64,000 bases of DNA, from positions 21,773,249 to 21,837,248 of the forward strand of contig NC_049980.1 of NCBI RefSeq assembly GCF_000003815.2, given 5' to 3'. A program made the position numbers and the translations under genes. The stretch comes from Branchiostoma floridae (lineage: Eukaryota; Chordata; Leptocardii; Amphioxiformes; Branchiostomatidae). Of this stretch, positions 38,836 to 52,357 are shown in pieces. The notes beneath the pieces were generated by a model, which made no database searches, had not been told where the DNA came from, and saw only the letters and a program-made list of their open reading frames with translations. Numbering within the stretch: the first letter of the stretch is position 1; each line of letters starts with the position of its first letter.

Positions 38836-39119
38836 TTAAGCAATATTCTTGTTGCAACGGACAACCGCCTTCCCATTTTTGTGATAGTACATAACGTTAT
38901 TTCCACCTTTGGCCAAAAGCACGCCTGTATTTCTGTCTGATTTTTTGGTAGAATTCCTGTTGTTCAACTGCAAGCACTGACCACCAAATGTCAGGTTGGA
39001 ATGTCCGCAGTCACCACAGTCGCACGATTCTAGCACTGATACATCTGGACACTCCAGCCGATGAGTGATGGGTAACTGTAAGAGAACCTGTCTTGTTCCA
39101 CAGCCAGGAGTCCATAAAT
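38836..39119 (-). CDS. Candidate terminal exon, cysteine-rich, unassigned
   Basis: An open frame runs from the TGA at 39187-39189 to a TAA at 38836. An acceptor (TTTTATACAG) at 39120-39121 would give a phase-1 exon encoding WTPGCGTRQVLL, HRLECPDVSVLESCDCGDCG and FGGQCLQLNNRNST. The LEC..SCDCGDC pattern recalls the end of a C-terminal cystine knot, but the spacing does not match a family I know. No upstream partner exon was found. A competing plus-strand reading (39142-39266, acceptor CCCCAG, ending TAA) overlaps the upstream part of the frame, so at most one is likely real. Confidence 0.25.
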
Positions 39120-41082
39120 CTGTATAAAATTCACTTTCCCCAGACAGCTTCGCTAAGGGCCTGCAAACCGTGACGACCTCAGCCTCTCAGGTGCAGAAAG
39201 AATTCCGTAGGACTATCCATCGTGTGGTCCAGAAGTTCAATGACTCCTGCACAACTTACCAGTAACTTTTAACGTTTCCTTAACTATCTTCGAGGGGGTT
39301 TGTTAAATGGACAGATCTTTTTTTTACAGTTCCATGCTTGACCAGTATGGTGCTTGCAAGTTCCTGTTTTACCTTGGCCAGACCGCAAGGAATATGCTTA
39401 GTCGCCTTTTCCACTTATTTTTTGGGGGTGCAGACTGCGTACTACTAGTGGACAAGTCTCTGACAGAGTTTTGGCGCCTCAGTGCGTTAGGTGGACATAC
39501 CCTTGAACGACCTAGCTCAAAACCAAGCTACATGTGTTGAGATAGAAAGAAAATATAACTAGGACATTTCTCAGGGACGCGTTTGGGGGCACCAAGTGTG
39601 CTTTCGGAGACGGCGGCCACGGGGCTGGCGACTTATCTATATCAGTGACTCGTGGCTGATTTGTGTGTTCTAGGCTTTAAGTGGTTCTGAGCTGGTGAAG
39701 TGTGCTCGATTAAGTCAGAAGGACAACAAACACTTGACTTGTCTTCGTAATTCAATGGATGACGGACACTTTTTCGTTTGTTTCTCTTGCCAAGGTGTCC
39801 CATGTGGTCCTCTCCGTGGCCTGTATATCCAACTGTCCGGGGGGCGTGATGAGGGTGGGAACATGAGGATGGTTGAGTTTTTTTCCCCAATACATCAAAT
39901 AAATCCAACCTTTCACAGAGCCAAAGAAAACCATTCATATGGTTATACTTGGTAATGTACTTTGTATTTTCCATACTCTCTTTTTGCTAAATACACACTT
40001 TTGCAAGTGGACCTTCGAGACAGGGAACCTATGCCGCTAAAGGAACACTTGGCGATTGCAATGTAGGGGGAAGTTTAAACTATACCGCAAATTATACCGA
40101 AACGGCTGGACTGTGCTTTCAATTAAAAAAAGCTTTAGACACCCTTCCACCACGTGAAGATTAATGTGCGAAAACCTTAAGTCATCTGATTCATGGACGT
40201 CTGAGGCAAGGGTTGCAAAACGTGACGTGCTTTCTACCTTACTTTCTGTGCCTATCGTTTCTTGGGCAGGACCTCCAAGCCAGTGAAGGTCGCTCCCAAC
40301 TTAACCATGGCTCCGGCTTTTCCGTTCCCTCTTCTACAGGAATGTAACCACTGGCTACATTACAGCTGCGCGTGCAAAAACATTAGTTCATCTTGCCCAG
40401 TCCTCTCGACAGCACTTTAGAGAGGCGATAAGGTTTCTAAACACGTGAATTATTTTTTTGGCGGAAGGGCACAGGAAACAAGGTTGAGGCATCAAGCAAT
40501 CTATACAGCATGATTGACGTTTCTAAGTACTCAATGAACAAGAGCGCCATAAAGAATCATTGACTTTTCTGAACCAGTCCATCTTTAAAGTATATTTAAG
40601 TTTGGAACTTTTATTAATGAAAGCAGACGTTCTATGATAATATGTTGGTTGAAGCTCGCCAGTGGTAGAAAGGTAAATGAGACTCGTTTCGTGAAGCATA
40701 ATGCTTTACTATTCATTAAGAAAAGTTCAAGTTGTGAGTAGAGGCAAAATTTGTGTACATTCATGAATGTGTCGGACTGAAAATAACTTACATTAAGCCA
40801 TAGTTTTTTTACAGATATATACAATGTTCAGTCAAATTCGCATTTTACTATCAAAAACTGACCACGACTCTATCTTTTGTTTTCGGTGAACGTCACATCC
40901 GGTTTCCGGTCTACCAGAATGCTCGGCGTCCTTTATCCGAGAGAAGATGTTTACCTCGACTCCTTCACAAATAGAAATAATAAAATTAGAAACCACTTGA
41001 CAATGATATAACTCAGGAGGTCCGTAGTCCAGTAGAAACACGCTTGTTAATCAATATGTACAAAGGAACGTGACGGTCTGTG

Positions 41083-44000
41083 TTAGTGGGACTGTGCTGC
41101 ATGGATGGGACTGTGCTCGTCTTCGGAAGAATTCAGACACTCTCTGACGTCCAGGCCTCCGGAGCACTCTTCGGGCTCCCTGCCCTCCGCTAGCGCCGCC
41201 GCGTTCTCCATGGCGCCGATGTACAGCCGTGATCTCATCGGCCATTTCTGTTGTAGAAAAAGACACAACAAGCAATTAAAGATGGCAAACTTCATCCTCT
41301 TGCTCTGTGACCCTAATAGCTCCACATACAAATACCTGCCCAGAGGATAATTTTTGTTCATGTAGTGCCGGAATAAGTTATGTTTGCAGTGCATGTTTGT
41401 GTCGGAATCATGAGATAGTTTGATTAGTTATCAGTAGCTTTTAATGGGTTTTGGGCCGTAACCTGCAGAAAACAGGACAAACGTTAAGATTCTTTACAAC
41501 TTCGTTTCAAAGTACAAATGTTTGCTTCTTTGGATTCAGCATCAGTCAAAAGTTGCCAATGGACTTCATCAGGCATAGCAAATTGTACTACAGTCATACA
41601 ATATAAGGCTATATTCTAGTACAGTGTTTTACAGCATATAAACACATGTGTTACGTAAATACCTGATTCTTAACACCCCATGTTTGTGATGTTGACATTC
41701 GATCTGTTTGTTTTTACCACTTGATCATGACAACAACAATTTCCGTAGCAGTTCGGAGTAACTGTCAGTTTTGACCTTGTTTCTGCCATATTCAACTCGC
41801 AAGTAACTATAATACAAGTATAAAGTACGGATCATGATAAATCATGAAACTAGTAAAGGCCGGATCAAAGTGCTGCGCTGGAATGTATACTATAGGCGTG
41901 CTTGATCATTGGATACAGTTGGCTCGTTCTTAATGTTTGTGAATCTTTGTCTTAGTACCTGAAAGATACACAATTCAAAAGGTCTAAACTATATCGATAA
42001 AATTGATCTAAAAAAAACACAGGATATAAAAGATTTGCCTAAATGGAACCCTTTCCTGGTGCACTAGGGCTAGCCATGATAGGTCACCGTGCAATTTTCA
42101 AATCATCAGGGTCCAAACACTTAAACGTCCATCAATACAATTTATGTCAAGTAGAAAGTTGGGCATATCTTGCCAAAAGATGATCACTGATAACGTATTT
42201 TGACAAACGTATTTGTGTTCAAGCTCTAGTACTGTCTCATATCTGCGTGTTATTGTTATGAAACTTCCATTTATCTCTTTGATAGGCAACAGCTAGGTCA
42301 CCGGGTTCAAAAGTTCATTTGTGCTAGGTGTATAGCACAAATGAACTTTTGAACCCGTCTTTTTTTTTTTTAATAAAACGCCGACCGACAGTAGAATCAA
42401 ACAATTGACTCTCAAATGATACGGCACAGTAGCTGCATTGCGTCGTCGGTTCAAGTTCGACATGAGCGAGCGAGTGCCGCAATGTGAAGTGACATGTGTT
42501 CAGAGGCCGCTTCACAAACCATGTATCCTAAAACTTGGCCGTGTCTCTACGTACGCGTACGCGTACGGACGGCTCTACGTCAGAAAATTTGGGACATTCG
42601 TATGGCAAACGTGCAGAATTCACGGTTGGATCTGTCATATGTATACGTGCTGGCCCCAATCATCAACATTACCGTACGTCAAATGTGGCTGTGTATTGAG
42701 GACTTGCGTCTGGTACAATAGGACTTCTGTATACAGCTTGTCTTAAACATTGTGACTCTGTAGATGGACAGACCCGAGCATATTTAAGCTGTCTACAGAG
42801 CTAACATCAGCAGAGTCACGTACATGTCGTTTGTGTGGTCCCTACCAGTTCTCCGTGCGGCTGGTTCATGTTTACAGGGTTACCCTCACAACAGGAAGGG
42901 GAAAGATGACAAAGCTCACCGGACAATAAGGACGTCAAATATAGCAGATGTCAGTAAATGTTTGCAACTGCCGCGGTGTGTGCCGAACTTGTAGTACAGC
43001 TCTTCTCGACCGTTTAAAGTAAAGACATCGAAAGGAATCGAACTAGTTTGGTAGATGAATACATGCATGGCGTGTGATTGAACTCTTTGCATGTGATGTT
43101 ACTCGAAGTCACAATTACAAAAGATGATTGCCTGACTTATTCAAAATGCTGCATTTGTTCATGGACAAGTTAAGACATATATTAATCCACCATGAAACGA
43201 CAGACGTGTAAGGTGTAGGTGTAACTGCTGTAGAACGACATGCTGTGTCTGTAATACCCATGAACATACCCATGAGTCATTCCGGAGGCCCAAGTGCCTT
43301 TTTAAGTCTAAGTGCCACAAACTCTACACGATATAGGGAGCGAACATCCTCACATAAGGCTCGTTCTCATTTGAATGTAAAGAATGCCTTTTCGACAACA
43401 TCAGTGGTCCCTTCGTTTTTCCACAACCCCTGTAATGTCTTACAAAAGATACACTACAACATCCATATTGGTTGATGGCTTGGAAGATTATCATAGCCAC
43501 GGGTGGGATTTCACCCCCTAAAGATGGCTGTCGCCTGATAAGACACGAAAACTTCAAATAGTAGCCAAAAATGTAACAATTGAGTTCCCAGAATGATTGT
43601 TCGGCAGGTGAAACCAGCTACCCACGCCCTCTGACCGATCACATCAGATCACGTCCGTCACTGATCTTGGAAGCTATGTACTCGTAATGTGGTTTATGCC
43701 TGTCGCCAAATTCGGTAACAAACGTTACCACGGCGAGTACGACGGTTGTCACGGTAACCGTTATATTATCCACGTATAAGGCTCGAAATGGTCGTTTTTG
43801 TGACGCTATATAGTTTTTCTGCCTTTATACAGAAACAAGAAGGGGTCTTTGACTGCCATTTGTAGCCCACCTTGCTTAACAAAATGCACAGAAATGACTG
43901 TAACAAACGTTACCATTGTTCGATGCTTTCTAAGCTTCATATCTAGCCTGGTGTAATGTTGCCCACTTTTTAAATGTCCCCAGGGACGTCCCCTTATATC

Positions 44001-47000
44001 TAATAAATGATGTAGCCAATAATATTAATCATTTCGAAGAAAAAAAAGGTTGAGTTGCCTGTTGTAAGCCCCTGTAATACATAACCAATGGGGTAAGAAA
44101 ATAATAAGTTGCCATTTTTTGGCTATGTTTATAAGAGAAATTTTCCTAAACAATCAGGTAGGTTGCACTGAAAAATAAGCCTATTTATTTTTCGATCCAA
44201 AAATTTCCATTTTGTACATTTCAATGACAACGATTGATAAACGTTCCCTCACTCACACTGTTAAAATCTACGGGAAATATGCAGAGAGAAGTACAAGGTC
44301 ATCGATAATCTTACACCATAGCAGAGCAACACGTTCTTCCATAGGTCAATGACGTGGTTATGAACACTGGAAGTTTTTCATTAGCAAACTACGACAATTT
44401 AGCAATATAACACATCTATGCTTAGTCTTTTAGCAGCAATGTATTACTCCCCAACCCCTTCCCATAAGCACACACATCCATAAGCCCCAAAAGCTGATAC
44501 TATATGGACGGAAAAAGCCCAGAAAAGTTTTAAGCAATCACTCAAGATGCTAATGTAACAGGAACTAGGAAAACAAAACCCTTTGAAATCTTTAACTAAC
44601 TATATGTCTATAATTCTATTGCGTATTTCACGGATTCTACATTTAGACCATAATTATATGTATTTGTAAAGTCAGACATGTCGTAATGGTATATAATCAC
44701 AGACAGTGTACGCCTATTCACTGTGGAAAGTCGAAAACATGAAGGCGAAGTCCTCTGTTGTAGTATGTTATGGAAAGAAAAACAATCCTTTGGTTCGGTT
44801 GTTGTTATCGTAACGCTTTCCCAATGAAGTGCATCCGTGCAATACCTGTTCTGTTCCGCAAAATTCCAACACAGATTATAAGCTAAAGACCATAAGTGTT
44901 TCCGAACAGCCCAAAACAACGTTAACGTTGCTTAGTACGGTCGAGTGCTAGACGTGGCGCAGCATCTGATTGTTACGAAAACTTCCTTTCATTTGTGAAT
45001 AGTTCTACATATATACACACATATCAGAATAGAGATTACAATCTAGTAGAATGATAGAATCGCATCCTCTACCTGTGCGGGTCCCGATCGCTGGAGTGTA
45101 TGGTTTCTTTCTTGTCGCTTGTACTATTAGCTAATGCGTGGGCTTTGGTAGGAGATGTCTTATACACGTATACGTAGCTGAAGCCTTACTCGTTCACATA
45201 AGGTACAAAAATATCGTTAATACGTGTGCATACCACAGTTAACGATCACGAGTGTTAACGTTTTAGGTTGAATACGCGTCCAAGCGGAGATTCCAACATC
45301 AGCTACCATTTTGTCCATAACTACCAAACCAGCGTATTGACGTTCTGTTTTGTAGTTCGATATCTTCTCTAAGTTAGCAACACATTGTTGTAACAGGACT
45401 GAAGAATTCATTGAAAGAATGTTCATGCGTAACGTTATACATATAGAAGTAAATGTCTCCGGAACTAGTTATAATGTATCATTGTATGATATATAGTTTA
45501 AAAATGACGGTCCGCGTACATATGCAACCCTATTCCAGTACAGTACAAAGCATGCTTTTTTTTTAATGGAAATAATAATGGAGTTGTCGTGATTTATTTA
45601 CAAAAAAGGACAATAGTCATCTGAGGTAGAGCTACATTTGCCAAAGTTGAATTATAAAGTTTTAGCTGGATTCTGGTAGTGTGTGAACTGATCCCGATGA
45701 TCGCTACACCCTTGAAACTAATAAGCAAAGCCCACAAAATCCCAGTCTTACTTAAATGTACAAAAGTGCCAAAATCAGGAAACGACTAAGAGACAGCGCA
45801 AACAGATTAAGTACAGATATCATTAACCCACTTTATCCAAGCGAGAGGGCAATCAGATTCAGCCACTTTACCTGTTGTTTTTGTTTACCAAAGAACAACA
45901 ATCAACAGGCAATGATATCAATTTAACCACGGGTGCCCCACCCTCTGTCCCACTATTATAACCACAATGGTTCTAAACTGTGAGTGACAACAACATCTGT
46001 CCTGATGAAAAGGATGATATTAGACACAGTGATTTTCTTTGCATAGATTTGCCCAAATTGGCGAAAGACTAATGTACCAAAATTACGGTGTTTAACATTA
46101 TTTGATATCAGGCCACCTCGATACAAATTCAGCTGATCTCCAAACAGTTTATGTTTTGAGTGAAGATAAACTCATTACTAGTCCCAGGAAGGCATCCACG
46201 TGCTGCACTTAGGACGTACTTTTCTCGATTTCCCTCTGCCAGTTCTTTGACGACTACTATATAACATCAAAAACTTGGAAAACCTTCCTTGCTTACATGC
46301 ATTCAAGCCACGACATTCTCGATGTTACATAAGTCTATACTTTCGGAATCAGCTTGCTATGTTCATTTCTGATTTAATACGTTCAACTTACCAAATCTCC
46401 TTGTGAAGAAACGTCTCAACTTTTGAACTATCAAAGTACGTGAAGACAGTATTCAACAGCTTTCTTATTATTTTTGAAGGAAGGAAGGACGATCAATTTT
46501 CTGTGTTGAAACTAGTCATCGATCACGCCAGGTTCTTAAGACCTTAGACTGTGTTAAAGTCATCTGTCTTGTGCCATGTCTATTTCTTATCCTTCTGATT
46601 TACACGGTCTGAAGTTATGGATGTCATAATCATGTCTGTTTGTTGAGCAATCGGCGGTCGTATAAAAAGTTAAGAATAATGTCGTTAAGAATGAAGGAAG
46701 TTCAACCAGTGTTGAGGTTGTAGAACGAGTGACCGTGCCTACCTTGACGGGGTGTAGGTAGCCAGTGGCCTGCAGGCGATGCTGCTTCTCCCGTGACTCC
46801 GGAGTATCCTCCCCACTGTCTAGGGTTCTCATGAGATGTGCAATATAGGTTGTAGCAAGTACAAGGACGTCTAGTTTGGACAGCTTTGTGTCCGGTGGGA
46901 CGGAAGGAAGCGTCTTTTGGAGCTCGAGAAACGCAGAACGTAGCGTCTTGACTCGCGAGCGCTCTCGGGCAGCGTTGGAACCGGTGGGTCGCTGTCGTTC

Positions 47001-47114
47001 CTTCCGGCGGGACTGCCTCGGGCCTGAACGCTTTCTCCCACCGGAAGACGTCTTCGAGTCGGGCGACGAAGCCTCGCTGCTACTACAGTCAAAGTCCTGG
47101 TTGGTGTCGGACAT
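41083..47114 (-). CDS. TCF24: TCF24-type bHLH transcription factor
   Basis: Exon 1 is 47114-46743 and exon 2 is 41247-41083 (TAA), joined in phase 0 across a 5.5-kb intron to give 178 residues. Residues 1-45 are Ser-rich and then basic. The bHLH is at about 46-98: basic region [16 protein letters not shown], helix 1, loop PPDTKLSK, helix 2 [14 protein letters not shown]. The segment after it, GYLHPVK joined to [12 protein letters not shown], is the conserved class II extension I know from vertebrate TCF23/TCF24, and the intron falls exactly between the two lysines. The basic region lacks TCF21- and musculin-specific residues. Such factors dimerise with E proteins or act as inhibitors in the nucleus. 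The 5' end is GC- and CpG-rich with a TATAAAA box about 425 bases upstream of the ATG. A possible AATAAA signal lies at 40610-40615. Confidence 0.9.
41248..46742. other. Intron of the TCF24-type gene
   Basis: 5.5 kb with no further exon in phase. It contains the perfect hairpin at 42303-42356 followed by a T run, and the alternating purine-pyrimidine tract TACGTACGCGTACGCGTACG at 42548-42567. Open frames at 42438-42746 and 44608-44919 look random. Confidence 0.6.
42303..42356. repeat. Perfect 24-bp hairpin followed by a T run
   Basis: GGGTTCAAAAGTTCATTTGT plus GCTA pairs without mismatch with 42333-42356 across a six-base loop (GGTGTA). A run of 12 T bases starts at 42360. This could be a foldback insertion or a small Pol III-terminated transcript. 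It is more perfect and has a smaller loop than most miRNA precursors. Confidence 0.7.
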
Positions 47115-47520
47115 GATGTCGTCCTGCCCAACACTCCACCTCGCCTGGATGCTTCCAACACGCGAAATCTCGAGCTGATTAGTTTATGTAAACTTCAGCG
47201 TAACTTGAGGTCGGCGTGAGTACGTCCCGTCTGGTGGGGTTCCGTCACAGAACTTGAGTAAAAGAGCTTCGAGTTTTCCCACCGAGTAAGCACGTTTCGC
47301 GGACCACGAGATCCACAGCCCCGCACAGCTCGTCAGTCAAACGCGGGTTGGACGAAGAAGCACGGAGAAAGTAAAGTTATCGTAGGAGGAGAAGCTGTAC
47401 AGGTTGCTGTGCCCCCTGAGTGCTCGAGTGGCGCCGCCCCACGTCGCGGGTGACGGGTGGGGAACGACAAGTCAGATAGGGCGCTGACAGTTGCATCTCA
47501 GCGGACCGATACATCATAGC
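46870..47520 (-). promoter_or_regulatory. GC-rich, CpG-dense 5' region of the TCF24-type gene
   Basis: Exon 1 and the 400 bases upstream have many CpG dinucleotides (for example around 46960-47050 and 47220-47470), unlike the AT-rich flanks. This fits a CpG-island-like promoter and 5' UTR of a developmental regulator. Confidence 0.5.
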
Positions 47521-47537
47521 GGGGCCGGGCTAAAGCA

Positions 47538-47544
47538 TTTTATA
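47538..47544 (-). promoter_or_regulatory. TATA box for the TCF24-type gene
   Basis: TATAAAA reads on the minus strand, directly upstream of a GC-rich stretch. Initiation about 30 bases downstream would give a 5' UTR of about 400 bases. Confidence 0.4.
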
Positions 47545-49192
47545 CATCATACACCAAACACAGGCACAACAATGGAACCTATTTTTTAATAGTGTACACA
47601 AAGTCAAGTACGAAAAACGATTAAATACGCCATATATTATAGAAGTTCACGACAATATGTTTATAGCGACAAACGTTAGTCACCTAACACAAATTTAAGA
47701 TAAAGACGAGAACCTCCTATCTTATCCACATACTACGTACGAGATGTTTCTGTCAAAATGTTTTGTGTCAAGGACTTTGTAATTGCTGTAAGTCTTATCT
47801 TATCCTTTCCATCAGTATCACTGATTTCATCGTTTTAATGTTTGCGTCCAGCTTACACGCATCGCACTCGCATCGCTGTTATCATTCTATGGAACACGTG
47901 TGTATACACATGGACGACTTGTTAATCAGTCTCTTGTCTTTTGGTTGTGATATCGAAGAGCAGAAATTATGTCGAAAGGAAAGGTGTGTGTGTGTAAACG
48001 GATCCCACACCGCACAACGCGACCAGGCTTGGAACACAATTTGCTAAAGAAAAGTTCCTTCAAGCCAGAAGAAGAATCCACTCTTTGTGATGTTCCTCAA
48101 AATGTATGACGCTGTCCTCAGTAGAAATGGCCGACCTTCATTCCTGTTCTTCCTTCGTTTTTCACTCGTGTCTTCGCAATGTCATCTTAATGATAATGAT
48201 ATGTATTTAGAAGTTTGATAACATTTGCTCCTTTACATATACATGATATGATTCTATCCTATTGATATGTACGCTCCTTTTATTAATTAGTGGGTGCTCC
48301 CTTACATGTGTAGGAAACAGGATATCTCGTGATTGTGCCCGGTAGGTACATTCCAGATTAATTGGGCCGGGCATGGAACGTGCCAAGCTACAGAACAACT
48401 GCCGAGGCCAATATTGGGTCTTATAACTTTATCATGACTTATATTGGCGCATGTACTGCGAGACAATTTATTAAGACTACAAACATACTGTTGCTTTGTC
48501 TTCTGATGACTCTGTCCGCAGTAATACTTGTCAGGAAAGTGCAGCTTGGACTCAGGAAGAAAGTACATAAGTATGTCAAGGTTGACCTTTAGCAAGGTTA
48601 TTTCAGGACAAACGAAATGGCGATCAGAAAGGCGTAAGTATAAGCACGCGCACTCTGACTCGACAGCACATTGAAACTGGTAAAAATTTCATCGTTATTT
48701 AGCACATTAGCTGGTATTTTGTTAAATGTCGTCGGATAACTAAATACGCTGTGCAACTAACTTCAAAGTATGCCCGAAGTGTAAAAATGAAACAACTCAT
48801 TTGGTAAACATCTAGTAGGTATCTACTAGTACGGTAGGCATCTCACGATACTCTCTCGATCATTACAGTGACCCGAAACAATATCGGAGCAAGCTTTCGA
48901 GGCACTTCCAAACATGGGAGGATGAGTGAGAAATCTATTAGAAACTGGTCTTGCGTCGTACGTTTTTATTGGTCCGAGATTATTGACCACGAAGTGAGTG
49001 GTCTACAAGTGTTGATAGTGTGTGGTCGGTGCGCAAGAAGTGGCCTCTTTGCAGAGCGTGGGACCCAGCACGTGTAGAGTGCGACGTATCCATGACGGAT
49101 AATCTGGCGCTAGGCTGTGTTGGGAAGGATTTACAGGTACACAGATTAACACAGAGAAGATCCGTTAAGGACTTGGGTTACACGTTACGTCT

Positions 49193-49264
49193 GCAGTGGT
49201 TGCGCTCCATTACTATGCCACAATGCCAACTTTTCAGTCGAAGAGAAGTCACTGGTTTGAATCC
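49193..49264 (+). mobile_element. Possible tRNA-derived SINE remnant
   Basis: GCAGTGGTTGCGCTCC near 49193 resembles a Pol III A box and GGTTTGAATCC at 49254-49264 is a one-mismatch B box. The arms do not fold as a tRNA. The ends are undefined. Confidence 0.3.
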
Positions 49265-51229
49265 GCGCGTGGCGGAGGCCTCCTTTCTGCTGCGACGGCG
49301 CGCTGCGGCCGGGCTCTATAGAGTCTCGCTGTTTGTTGTTCTTCGTGCCGAGCCGCTCAATTTGGGCCAAGAGGCGGACGTGAGGTGCCGAAGGGAGGAG
49401 AGATCGGAGAGAGACAGCTGAACTCATCGGGGAGCCGGCCGTTTGAGTGGAGGGGAGGGCAAATGAGCCCTCACCTTAATAGGAGGAGACCTGGGGTCAG
49501 GGAAACACTGGTGTGAGGGGCAGTTCGTCTGGGGGGAGGGAGCGTCATGTAGATTCTACCTGCCGAGCTAGACAATCCGACCAGCGTGGTTGTCTAGGAT
49601 GGATCAGTTTAAACTGTTAAAGGCTAATGTAATCGTTAGATTGTCAAACAGAATACTGTGTCAGACTTTCAGCACGAGCATGGGGATGGAACTAAACTCT
49701 CCAAGTGTGCACCGCAGGAGCCATCACCATTTCTCTGCACACCACAATCATTACCAACTCAATTCCTGGCACAAGATCATTTTTGCTTAAACGATCAAGA
49801 GAAAGTGGTCTGTAAAATGGCTGGTTGTCCGACACTGAAGCTGTACCACGTGTCGTACTAGGAAAGGTATAAGCCAAATAATTCAATGATCGTAGTGATA
49901 TTCTTGGTCATAAAATTGGACAAACCAGGCGACACTTCAAAGAGTGAAAACTCATTTATAGTAGTTGACATCACGGCTGCGAATGACACTGGTGAAAAGT
50001 ATTTGTAGTTTTGTGCAAGAGCGAACATGAAAGCCTGTTGTTCTAGCTTTACGCCTACATGTAGAAGTTTAGAATGTCTGGACATCTCGCACAAAGGCCT
50101 TTTACGACAGCCCTGTGTACAGCTAACACGTCGATAACAGCGACCACTGCTCGTGAATCATCGCGTACAGAAGCCCTAGCCTCTGTCTGTACCTGTCGCC
50201 TCTTGTTTGCTCCCCGGCTCATTGCCACTGAGTAATGCGATCTCCCATCAATGAGAACGGTGGGCATAGTCAACAGTGTTATATCAACCACTAAGCTCTG
50301 AGTAAATACTTGGGTAATGTCGCGATATGGAGCAGGTATATCCAAGATTAATGTTGCCTTTGTAATTGGTCTGTCGAAGTGAGCAAGTGTCACGCAGGGA
50401 CCAGTTTGACCTCTAACCCTTGTCAATCATGTTCACGGTAAGTAGACGCCATTTTGGACGCAGGTATAAGCAAGGAAGGAAATTTAGTCGGACAGGATCT
50501 GATATGGTTTGGAGGGGGTGTGCGCCGGGTAAAGTGTTCGCGTAGGCGGGGCAGCAGGCTAAATGATAATTCCGATAAATCTCACGGTCCGCTAGGCAGA
50601 CTTAATTGATTTTTAGTTTAGATGGAATGTCAAAGTAAGCGGTGACCTGTCATTTCAAGAAAAATGATGGCTAGTCAAACAAAGCTAAAATTGTGTTCAA
50701 AAACAGTTAAGTTTAAAGCGTATAGAACTTTACAATCTTTCAGACGTATGGACACGTGAAGTCAGCTACAATTGGTCAAAAGTGCCAGGACTAATTTTAC
50801 GAGCCGTGGGATGGTTGGAGTGCCCTGATCCGGCAGATGTCTTCCTTGATGTCGAGGTTTTTCTAATGAAATGTGCGTCCTGGTATTTCAAATGCTTTAA
50901 ACTTCCTAATCTGGCAACATCCATATACAAACACCGCCCCCTACTTCACGTTACCTATAGTACAAGCTACCTGCAATGATCTTAAACCACAGTCATAATA
51001 TTGTCACAGAGAAGTAGAGCCAAATATCTATGTGTTGGATTGTTACACGTATGCCATTTGGAAACGACTAGTTTGTGTGACCGGCCACTATTACTTGAGA
51101 TCAAATCATGACGTTCTTATTTGTATAATTCAGATCTAACATATGCATTAGTTCATTCCCGCCGTGGTTACATGTATCATCATCATGGCATCTCCTAGTT
51201 TACTACGTAGATTGGACTTGATTTGCATA

Positions 51230-52357
51230 ATTTGTGTAGAAACACTAAAAACCTCCTAATAAAGATGCATAACGTTGCAGATATAACTAGAGTTCGGCGA
51301 CCTCATACCTCCATGAATATTTAGAGCTTTTGTAAATTTCATGCAATTGACTAACACATTAACACAATTTATGCATTATGCTGTTCATCATTGACTAACG
51401 TACACATGCCACAATTATAAAAATCCAATCATTAATCATAAAGCGGTTTTGCAATTTTTACATGAATTATGCAAATAAGTTCCTCATTACCATATTTGGT
51501 ATCTGCTTATATTCCATCTATCATAATTACCAAGTGTTACACTTATTGACATCCAGTTATTGCAAACAATTTAATTATACAATTTCCTCATTAATTATGC
51601 AAATTAAGTCCTCATTTGCATAACATGCATATCATTATGAGCATCTTTGCCCAAGCTACCTGCATGCCTAAAATGATGCCAATTCGTCAATCCTTTCTGC
51701 AGTTATCCACCTTGGAATGTCTTGACAAAAATGCCCCTGCAGTTCCGAAATTAAGTGTTAGGGGGCTGAAACTTGCCCCACTTTGTCATGACACTGCAAG
51801 CTATCTACCACCCAAATTTCAAGACCACATCATGTCCGGGACAAGAGATACATAGAAAAAACTGCTATGATGGAATATTCTCATTAATTATGCAAATGTA
51901 CTCCTATTTTGCATAATTAATATTTCATTTTGTACAACATTGTCTAAGGTACCTACATACCAAAAATCATGAAAATCCTTTGTTCCCTTCTTGAGTTGTC
52001 TTCAGACGTTTTTGACAAAAATGCCCCTGCTTTCCCAAAACTAGCCGCTAGGGGGCCCAAACTTATGTCACTTATTTCTGAGCACAAGAGCTATCTAACA
52101 CCCCAAAATCGTGACCATAGCTTGTTCAGAACACGAGATAGCAAACCCAGAAGTTGCGCTGCAGTACCAAGGGAAGCCGCTAGGGTGCTCAAAATCTAAT
52201 CATTTTCAGCTTTCATCACACACTACCAACACACCAAGTATGAAACCAATTCACCCAGCCGTTCTTGAGTTATCTTGTTTACACACACACAGACACACAC
52301 ACAGACAGACAAACGCAGGGTAAAATATAACCTCCATGACATTTCATGGAGGTAACT
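51230..52357 (+). repeat. AT-rich dispersed repeat, copy 1
   Basis: Several diverged units of roughly 230-270 bases carry TCATTAATTATGCAAAT, GACAAAAATGCCCCTGC and GCCGCTAGGGGGCCCAAAC phrases. They end in an (ACAC)(AGAC) tail followed by AACCTCCATGACATTTCATG and GAGGTAA, a small terminal palindrome. The same phrases occur at 54520-55705, so this is a repeat family. Confidence 0.75.

Larger units (their letters stand above)
31315..41082. other. Intergenic region between the polycystin gene and the bHLH gene
   Basis: About 9.8 kb with no supported gene. It holds a foldback element (32134-32675), a C-rich degenerate repeat (33497-33710), a SINE-like remnant (34134-34229), a 112-bp MITE-like element (37277-37388) and a cysteine-rich open frame (38836-39119). 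Short open frames at 36247-36600, 39642-39974 and elsewhere show no family pattern and overlap on opposite strands. Confidence 0.5.

Noticed and set aside
39642-39974. Overlapping 86- to 110-codon frames on both strands
   Set aside because: There is no recognisable pattern, no splice support, and mutual overlap on opposite strands.
42440-42470. tRNA-like T arm (GTCGGTTCAAGTTCGAC)
   Set aside because: The arm alone folds, but no matching acceptor stem or A box is found at the right distance upstream.
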